DNA from: Deltaproteobacteria bacterium
GTDB taxonomy: Bacteria > Desulfobacterota_B > Binatia > UBA9968
Assembly (NCBI GenBank): GCA_005879255.1
Contig: VBKY01000537.1
Location: forward strand, 2,232 to 7,260
DNA: 5,029 nucleotides
Direction of reading: 5' to 3'
Shown piece by piece: positions 4,815 through 5,029 of the stretch. The translations under genes and the position numbers were made by a program. The notes below the pieces were generated by a model. That model ran no database searches. It was given only the letters and a program-made list of their open reading frames with translations, and was not told the DNA's origin. Positions within the stretch are counted from its first letter, which is position 1, and every line of letters begins with the position of its first letter.

Positions 4815-5029
4815 ACGCGATTGAAAACGTGAGCCGGCGCAGTTTCCTCAAGGGAGTTGTCTCAGTAGGAGCGCTCGTACTCAGCGCGCGCTACTACCCT
4901 GAACTTGTGTGGGCCGAAGGCCTGCCAAAGGATACGCATGCGGATCTTGCCACCTTGCATCCCAATGTGTTTGTCGGAATCGATACGGACGGAACCGTGT
5001 ACATCGTCGCTCATCGCTCAGAGATGGGT
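4811..5029 (+). CDS. iorB: IorB-type molybdopterin-binding subunit, N-terminal 73 codons (cut by right edge)
   Basis: This is the start of the large catalytic subunit that would hold the molybdenum cofactor and partner the preceding Fe-S subunit. Residues 8-14 are SRRSFLK, a twin-arginine motif, followed by a hydrophobic stretch (about 16-27), so export of the folded complex through the Tat system is likely, with the small subunit carried along. Residues 45-73 ([25 protein letters not shown]) match the first conserved block of the family, where the usual ending is SEMGQG. ATG 4811 overlaps the iorA stop and is preceded by GGAGGG at 4799-4804, 6 nt away. The family is about 700-750 residues, so some nine-tenths lies beyond the edge, including the cofactor and active-site Glu regions. 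The family call is firm from the start region plus context; the substrate is unknown. Confidence 0.92.
   Translation, partial: MNAIENVSRRSFLKGVVSVGALVLSARYYPELVWAEGLPKDTHADLATLHPNVFVGIDTDGTVYIVAHRSEMG

Overview
The window looks like a bacterial chromosome segment carrying scattered metabolic genes, decayed genes and a small repeat. Clear Shine-Dalgarno sequences precede the real genes, and the gene set is a formyl-CoA:oxalate CoA-transferase, a DedA membrane protein, a DoxX protein, an RND efflux adaptor remnant and an IorAB-type molybdenum hydroxylase. This mix, and the wording of the DoxX, DedA and adaptor proteins, reminds me of soil Acidobacteriota or another soil lineage. That is an impression from protein style and was not tested by any search.

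Layout, left to right. Positions 1-923 (minus strand) hold the first 307 codons of frc, cut by the left edge. Positions 924-1473 are intergenic and carry two perfect dyads upstream of frc. Positions 1474-2094 (minus) encode an intact DedA-family protein. Positions 2095-2749 have no convincing gene and contain a 13-bp perfect tandem duplication. Positions 2750-3227 (plus) are a DoxX gene split by a 4-bp TAAT duplication. Positions 3262-3563 (plus) are the wreck of an RND efflux periplasmic adaptor (AcrA/MexA type), with a frameshift, a nonsense codon, a 19-bp tandem duplication and an internal deletion. Positions 3564-3965 are apparently non-coding. Positions 3966-4124 are a MITE-like palindromic element with nested inverted repeats. 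Positions 4359-4814 and 4811 to the right edge (plus) are the start of an iorA-iorB operon.

How the genes relate. frc would pass CoA between formyl-CoA and oxalate and normally works with oxalyl-CoA decarboxylase, which is not in view. iorA and iorB overlap by four bases and would form one two-subunit molybdenum hydroxylase: the Fe-S electron-transfer subunit and the Tat-exported molybdopterin subunit. DedA and DoxX are separate membrane proteins with no visible link to either pathway. The middle of the window (about 2.5-4.1 kb) reads as a decay zone: a frameshifted gene, a gene fossil, three short tandem duplications and a repeat element lie between intact genes.

I found no CRISPR array, tRNA, rRNA, transposase or clear new defence or mobile system. 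The most useful observations are the two damaged genes, the tandem duplications, the nested palindromic repeat and the dyads upstream of frc.
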